Source: Candidatus Gastranaerophilales bacterium (GTDB lineage Bacteria > Cyanobacteriota > Vampirovibrionia > Gastranaerophilales > Gastranaerophilaceae). From it: 64,000 nucleotides of DNA. The notes under the pieces were generated by a model. The model saw only the letters and a list, made by a program, of their open reading frames with translations, searched no databases and was not told where the DNA came from. Location: assembly GCA_905235155.1 (NCBI GenBank), contig CAJOKJ010000003.1, positions 1 through 64,000 of the forward strand, given 5' to 3'. Position 1 is the first letter of the stretch. Every line of letters begins with the position of its first letter. Positions 59,042 to 64,000 of the stretch are shown in pieces. A program made the position numbers and the translations under genes.

Positions 59042-60022
59042 TTATTGTTCTTCGTCTTCATCCATATTTTTTAAATATAATTCTTCAATAAATACGCAAA
59101 CATCTGCTGCTATTGCTGGAGCAAAAATTGCACCAACAGCACCAAAGTATTTAGCACAGACAAATAAGAATATATATATAACTATTGGGTGAAGATCCAT
59201 AAATTTACCAAAGACATACGGTTTTACAACGTTATTTTCAACTATTTGAGCAATCATAAAAATTATAGCAGTTAATATAACCACTGTCCATCCTAATTTG
59301 TATGTTACGGCGATGCAAATAACTAAAGCAATTGCAGGTCCAACAATTGGGACAATATCTAAAACAGCAGAAACACAACCAAGTATAATAGCTGAATCTA
59401 CTTTTAATATTAGAAGACCAATAATTACAATTAAACCAACACTTGCAGATGCAATAAATTGACCTGATACAAATCTGCTGAGTTTTTGCTCAGAAAGATT
59501 ATATATTTCATTAATTTTTTCCCTTGATTTTTTAGGAAAGAATCTTAAAGCAGTATTTAAAAGTTTATCTCTATCTACCATTAAGAAGTATGTGAAAATC
59601 ATTGATACAAATATATATAGTCCACCTTTGGAAATACTTGTAATTGAGGTTATCAAACCACCTGAGTTTGCAAACTCCTCTACGACAGGCGAATTCATAA
59701 CATAATCTTTTATTTGATCAACATATTGAGGATATTGAGCGGCTAAATGAGCTATTTCTTTACCGCCAATAATTATTATAGGCAGAAACATTAATAATAT
59801 ACCGCCTATAAAACCACCAAATACAATAGCGGCTGCAATATTTCTATTGCATTTTTTTTCTAATTTATCAACTATCGGGTTTAATGCACAAGCCACGACG
59901 TAAGTTACAAACAGCATTAACGCTATATCTGTTATTGTAAAAAGACATATAGCGTAAAATATAATACCAAGTAAAAATATTACGTTTTGTGATGTTCCTA
60001 ATTTTTGTATAATATTTTGCAT
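59042..60022 (-). CDS. AI-2E family (YdiK/PerM-type) membrane transporter
   Basis: Multi-TM protein with GQFIASASVGLIVIIGLLILKVDSAIILGCVSAVLDIVPIVGPAIAL and NNVVKPYVFGKFMDLHPIVI. Confidence 0.9.
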   Translation of the reverse strand: MQNIIQKLGTSQNVIFLLGIIFYAICLFTITDIALMLFVTYVVACALNPIVDKLEKKCNRNIAAAIVFGGFIGGILLMFLPIIIIGGKEIAHLAAQYPQYVDQIKDYVMNSPVVEEFANSGGLITSITSISKGGLYIFVSMIFTYFLMVDRDKLLNTALRFFPKKSREKINEIYNLSEQKLSRFVSGQFIASASVGLIVIIGLLILKVDSAIILGCVSAVLDIVPIVGPAIALVICIAVTYKLGWTVVILTAIIFMIAQIVENNVVKPYVFGKFMDLHPIVIYIFLFVCAKYFGAVGAIFAPAIAADVCVFIEELYLKNMDEDEEQ

Positions 60023-60195
60023 CCAAAATTTCCTTCTATTTTCATAATGATTTTATTTATATATCTTATGATAACACAAAATAAAATTTTTGACCAACGC
60101 TTTATATGTAAATTTTTAAAATTAAAAATATTTTATAAAAAATTTTTTTTGTGTTAAAATGGCATAGTGTATTAAATATTAATCTGGGAAAAGGT

Positions 60196-61377
60196 ATGAA
60201 AATAGATTGGAAGTCAAAGCAGACTAAAATTACTATTGGTATTTTGGCAGTTATTCTTGTGCCAATACTTTTTAATCAAGGTAAAACGCTTATTACGGGG
60301 GTATTAACTTCATATATGATGTCGCAACCGAAGCAGGTTGAAGTTGCAAATCCAATTTCAAAAGAGATTAAACCTGAATTTAGTACTTCAGGCCGTATTG
60401 AAGCACAAAAATCGGTTGATGTTATAGCACGTGTTAGCGGTTGGCTTCAAGAAAGATATTTTCAAGAAGGTGATAAAGTAAAAAAAGGTCAAAAATTATT
60501 TTTAATTGAACCTGATGAATATGCATACGCTGCACGAACAGCAAGAGCAAGAGTTAATGAAAATTCTGCCGTTTATAATAATTCGGAAATTGATTTAAGA
60601 CGTGCCGAACAGTTATTAAAAGAAGATTTAGTAAGTCGGGAATATTATGATAATGCTCTTACTCAAAGAAATAAAAACAGAGCCGCTCTGGATGGTGCTG
60701 TTTCTGATATGAATAAAGCAAACTTAAATTTGAGTTATACTAATATAACATCTCCAATGGACGGCAGAATTGGTAAAGCAATTGTTTCGGTCGGCAACTA
60801 TGTTACTCCGTCAACAGGAGTTATTGCTCAAATTTATACAACAAATCCAATGAGAGTTATTTTTCCGTTAAAAAGTGGTGATTTTATTGAATTAAAAAGA
60901 TATTATAAAGAAAATCCAAAGGATGAAAGTACAGTATCAGTCTTGTTAAAACTGGCAGACGGTTCAACTTATGAAAAAGAAGGTAAAATAGAGTTTGTAG
61001 ATAACAAAGTTGATGAAAATACCGGTACCGTTACAATGAGAGCAATATTTGAAAACCCTGATGAGCTGTTAGTTCCGGGGGATTATGTTAATGTAACAAT
61101 AAGAGTTAATCATCCGCATAAGGTTATGCTTATTCCTCAATCTGCAACAAAAACTGATGTGGGAACAGGATATTATGTTTGGGTAATTAAAGACGGAAAA
61201 GCAGTTAAAAGAGATATTGTGGTAAATAATAACTACGAAAATAACTGGATTGTAGAAAGAGGATTGAATTATGATGATGTTGTTGTCATGAAAGGTATTC
61301 AAGATATTTATAAAACAGGTCAACCGGTAAAAACGAAAAAATATGTTTCTGAAGAAAAAAATAACAATAAAAAATAA
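60196..61377 (+). CDS. RND efflux membrane fusion protein (AcrA/MexA-like)
   Basis: SGRIEAQKSVDVIARVSGWLQERYFQEGDKVKKGQKLFLIEPDEY, SPMDGRIGKAIVSVGNYVTP; start at internal Met preceded by RBS; ORF track start 60151. Confidence 0.93.
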   Translation: MKIDWKSKQTKITIGILAVILVPILFNQGKTLITGVLTSYMMSQPKQVEVANPISKEIKPEFSTSGRIEAQKSVDVIARVSGWLQERYFQEGDKVKKGQKLFLIEPDEYAYAARTARARVNENSAVYNNSEIDLRRAEQLLKEDLVSREYYDNALTQRNKNRAALDGAVSDMNKANLNLSYTNITSPMDGRIGKAIVSVGNYVTPSTGVIAQIYTTNPMRVIFPLKSGDFIELKRYYKENPKDESTVSVLLKLADGSTYEKEGKIEFVDNKVDENTGTVTMRAIFENPDELLVPGDYVNVTIRVNHPHKVMLIPQSATKTDVGTGYYVWVIKDGKAVKRDIVVNNNYENNWIVERGLNYDDVVVMKGIQDIYKTGQPVKTKKYVSEEKNNNKK

Positions 61378-61391
61378 TAAAAGGTATTAGA

Positions 61392-64000
61392 ATGGCAATA
61401 AATAAAAAAGATTTATATTTTTTCATAAAAAAACCGAGATTTGCAGTTGTAATATCAACGCTGATTGTAATTTTAGGTTTAATTTCATTATTTGGTTTGC
61501 AACAGGAAAAATATCCTAATATTACACCACCGCAAGTTACAATATCTGCATATTATCCCGGTGCAAGTGCTGCGGTTATTGAATCTTCTATCGCATCACT
61601 TCTTGAATCTCAACTTAATGGTGTAAAGGATATGATTTATATGTCCTCTACAAGTTATGACGGTGCTTATACCTTAAACATATTTTTTAAGACAGGTACA
61701 GATAATGACATAAATCTTATGAATGTTCAAAATAAGCTCCAACAAGTTCAATCCCTTCTGCCACAAGAGGTTGTTCAACAGGGATTAACTGCCGAAAATA
61801 AAGTTGGCGGGGCTGGTGCTATTATCTTAAATTTGGGTTCCGAAAACGATTCTTGGAATCAACTTGATTTAACAAACTATGCAAATATTTACGTTAAAGA
61901 TGCAATAAAAAGAATTAACGGTGTTGGTTCTGTTAATGTATTTGGTGCAGATGATTATAGTATGCGTATTTGGCTTGATCCTGCAAAACTGGCAAGTTAT
62001 AAAGTTAAAATTTCAGACATCAGAAATGCAATTACAAGCCAAAATGCACAAATTTCTACCGGTGCTTTGGGTGATCAGCCAACAGATGCAAATCCGAGTT
62101 TGAAACTTTCTCTTTTAACAAAAGGCAGATTACAAACTCCGGAAGAATTTGGAAATATTGTAGTACGTTCAAACTCTGACGGTTCAAAATTAAGACTTAA
62201 AGAACTTTCCAGAGTTGAATTGGGTGCAAAATCGTATTCAATGTTCGGTATTGTTCATACAAAACCTGCGGCTTTAATTCAGGTAATGCCACTTCCCGGA
62301 GCAAATACTGTTGAAATCTGTAATGATATTTATAAAACTATGGATGAACTTTCGGGGACATTGCCTGATTCGTTGAAACTTGATATTATGATGGATAGTT
62401 CGACTTTTATTAATGAATCAATGTCAGAAGTTGAGTTTACTATTCTTTTAACATCATTAATTGTAATTTTAATTATATTTGTGTTTTTAGGTGATTTTAA
62501 AGCAACACTAATTCCTTGTGTAACTATTCCTGTATCTTTAGTAGGTACATTTATTGCTTTGAAGGTTTTAGGTATGTCGTTGAACCTTCTAACATTGTTT
62601 GCTCTTGTACTTGCTGTTGCGGTAGTAGTAGACGATGCGATTGTTGTAATTGAAAACGTAAAACGGCATATTGAAGACGGTAAATCTGCTCTTGAAGCAA
62701 CGCAAATTACTATGGGTGAAGTTGGCGGTTCTCTTATTGCTATGGCAGCCGTTCTTATGGCGGTATTTGTTCCAATGTGCTTTATGAGTGGCTTATCAGG
62801 TACTATGTATAAACAATTTGCTGTATGTATAGCAGTTTCAATAGCATTTTCAGCAGTTTGTGCATTGTCGCTTTCACCTGCAATGTGTTCTATTTTATTA
62901 AAAATTTCTAATAAAAAGAAAAAAATAAATAAACATAAGTGGATAAAAACTGCTGAAGAATATATTAACAGTATTCTTACTATTTTTAATGAAAACTTTG
63001 ATAAATTAACTAATTATTATATTGATGTTGTTAAAAAATTTGTTTATGACAAAAAACTGACTATAATAACATATATTTCCATTGTACTTTTAATGTTGGG
63101 TTTATTCAAAATTATTCCAACAGGCTTCATTCCTGATGAAGATCAAGGAATGTTAATATCGGTTGTAACCCTTCCTGACGGTGCATCTTTAAACAGAACA
63201 AAAGATGTTTGCCTTAAATTTATAAAAGCAATAGAAGATATAGAGGGCATTGATAGGAATAGGGTTATTGCTTTTGGTGGTTTCGGACCTTCTAACCAAG
63301 CAAATATTGTTATTCAATTAACCGAATGGGGTGAAAGAAAAGTAAATCCTATTGATTGGGTTATCCGTATAATTCAAGGCAGACAGACAGACCTTTCTCA
63401 TAACGGAATTTTAGACGAAATATATAAACGCACGGCAGATATTAATGAAGCGTCAATATTTACTTTATCTCCTCCTGCAATAGATGGTTTGGGTATGATG
63501 GGCGGATTTGAATATCAGCTTATGTCAACTGGTAACGCAAGTATACAGGATATTGCAGCATTTGCAGAAGATTTTATTGCAAAAGCTAATCAAGACCCTG
63601 CTCTACAAAGCGTTTATACTCAGTTTCAGGCGAATGTTCCGCAGTATGAACTGGATATAGATTATGAAAAGGCTTTGGCACAAGGAGTTGATATACCGGA
63701 ACTTCATGACACTTTGTCTTCAACCATATCTTATTCGTACATTAATGATTTCAATAAGTTAGGTAGAATATTCAAAGTATTTATGCAGGCAGAGTGTGAT
63801 TACAGGAATAAAATCGAAGATTTGCATAAGATATTTGTTATGAACACAAAGGGACAACCTGTTCCTATAATGACAATGATTAAGCCAAAACAAACCGTTG
63901 GTGCTGTATCTATTACAAGGTTTAATCAATTCCGTTCTGCTCAAATTCAGGGTGCACCTGCAAATGGTAAGTCGTCAGGTGATGCGATGAAGGCAATGCA
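61392..64000 (+). CDS. RND efflux permease (AcrB/HAE1 type), truncated by window end
   Basis: Open frame from ATG 61392 to window end; KKPRFAVVISTLIVILGLISLFGLQQEKYPNITPPQVTISAYYPGASAAVIESSI; TM4 proton-relay VVVDDAIVVIENVKRH. Absent from the ORF track, probably because there is no stop codon in the window. Confidence 0.95.
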   Translation, partial: MAINKKDLYFFIKKPRFAVVISTLIVILGLISLFGLQQEKYPNITPPQVTISAYYPGASAAVIESSIASLLESQLNGVKDMIYMSSTSYDGAYTLNIFFKTGTDNDINLMNVQNKLQQVQSLLPQEVVQQGLTAENKVGGAGAIILNLGSENDSWNQLDLTNYANIYVKDAIKRINGVGSVNVFGADDYSMRIWLDPAKLASYKVKISDIRNAITSQNAQISTGALGDQPTDANPSLKLSLLTKGRLQTPEEFGNIVVRSNSDGSKLRLKELSRVELGAKSYSMFGIVHTKPAALIQVMPLPGANTVEICNDIYKTMDELSGTLPDSLKLDIMMDSSTFINESMSEVEFTILLTSLIVILIIFVFLGDFKATLIPCVTIPVSLVGTFIALKVLGMSLNLLTLFALVLAVAVVVDDAIVVIENVKRHIEDGKSALEATQITMGEVGGSLIAMAAVLMAVFVPMCFMSGLSGTMYKQFAVCIAVSIAFSAVCALSLSPAMCSILLKISNKKKKINKHKWIKTAEEYINSILTIFNENFDKLTNYYIDVVKKFVYDKKLTIITYISIVLLMLGLFKIIPTGFIPDEDQGMLISVVTLPDGASLNRTKDVCLKFIKAIEDIEGIDRNRVIAFGGFGPSNQANIVIQLTEWGERKVNPIDWVIRIIQGRQTDLSHNGILDEIYKRTADINEASIFTLSPPAIDGLGMMGGFEYQLMSTGNASIQDIAAFAEDFIAKANQDPALQSVYTQFQANVPQYELDIDYEKALAQGVDIPELHDTLSSTISYSYINDFNKLGRIFKVFMQAECDYRNKIEDLHKIFVMNTKGQPVPIMTMIKPKQTVGAVSITRFNQFRSAQIQGAPANGKSSGDAMKAM

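Noticed and set aside
60196-61377. Possible type I secretion adaptor (HlyD) for the RTX giant
   Set aside because: Sequence and position directly before an AcrB-like permease make it an RND membrane fusion protein; no HlyB-type ABC exporter in the window. The OppF-type ATPase at 23001-23993 is a peptide-importer type.

Overview
AT-rich 64 kb bacterial chromosomal window. Gene content (AccA/AccD, PrmA, KdsB, an RpaB-like regulator, two-partner secretion, RND efflux) indicates a diderm, and the overall style resembles Gastranaerophilales/Melainabacteria; that taxonomic placement is inference only. Main landmarks: (1) a 5479-aa RTX protein on the minus strand (1477-17916) with an N-terminal papain/C39-like cysteine-protease-like region and an internal copy of its own C-terminal module, suggesting fusion of two RTX proteins. 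(2) A housekeeping block: alpha/beta hydrolase, class III aminotransferase, an M48-like protein lacking HExxH, a HAD phosphatase, an OppF-type ATPase, recR, ybaB, a matrixin-like protease, accD, accA, prmA, a frameshifted kdsB and an OmpR-family regulator. (3) tRNA-His(GTG), followed by a two-partner secretion locus: divergent TpsB and a giant TpsA split by one in-frame TAA (3376 + 1376 aa), with a PilZ-like C-terminus, then a Skp/OmpH-like gene. This locus is bracketed by direct copies of a small gene, one of them decayed. (4) An accessory block with a HEPN-like protein, a seven-treble-clef protein carrying an embedded Vsr/PD-(D/E)XK-like nuclease, and a YhcG-family nuclease gene. Two GC-rich, palindromic, length-multiple-of-3 inserts (60 bp and 114 bp) sit inside coding sequences here and may be in-frame palindromic mobile elements. 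(5) adhE, rex, a 2Fe-2S protein, an AI-2E family transporter, and an RND membrane-fusion protein plus permease that runs off the window. All family calls come from motif recognition by eye; no database search was run.
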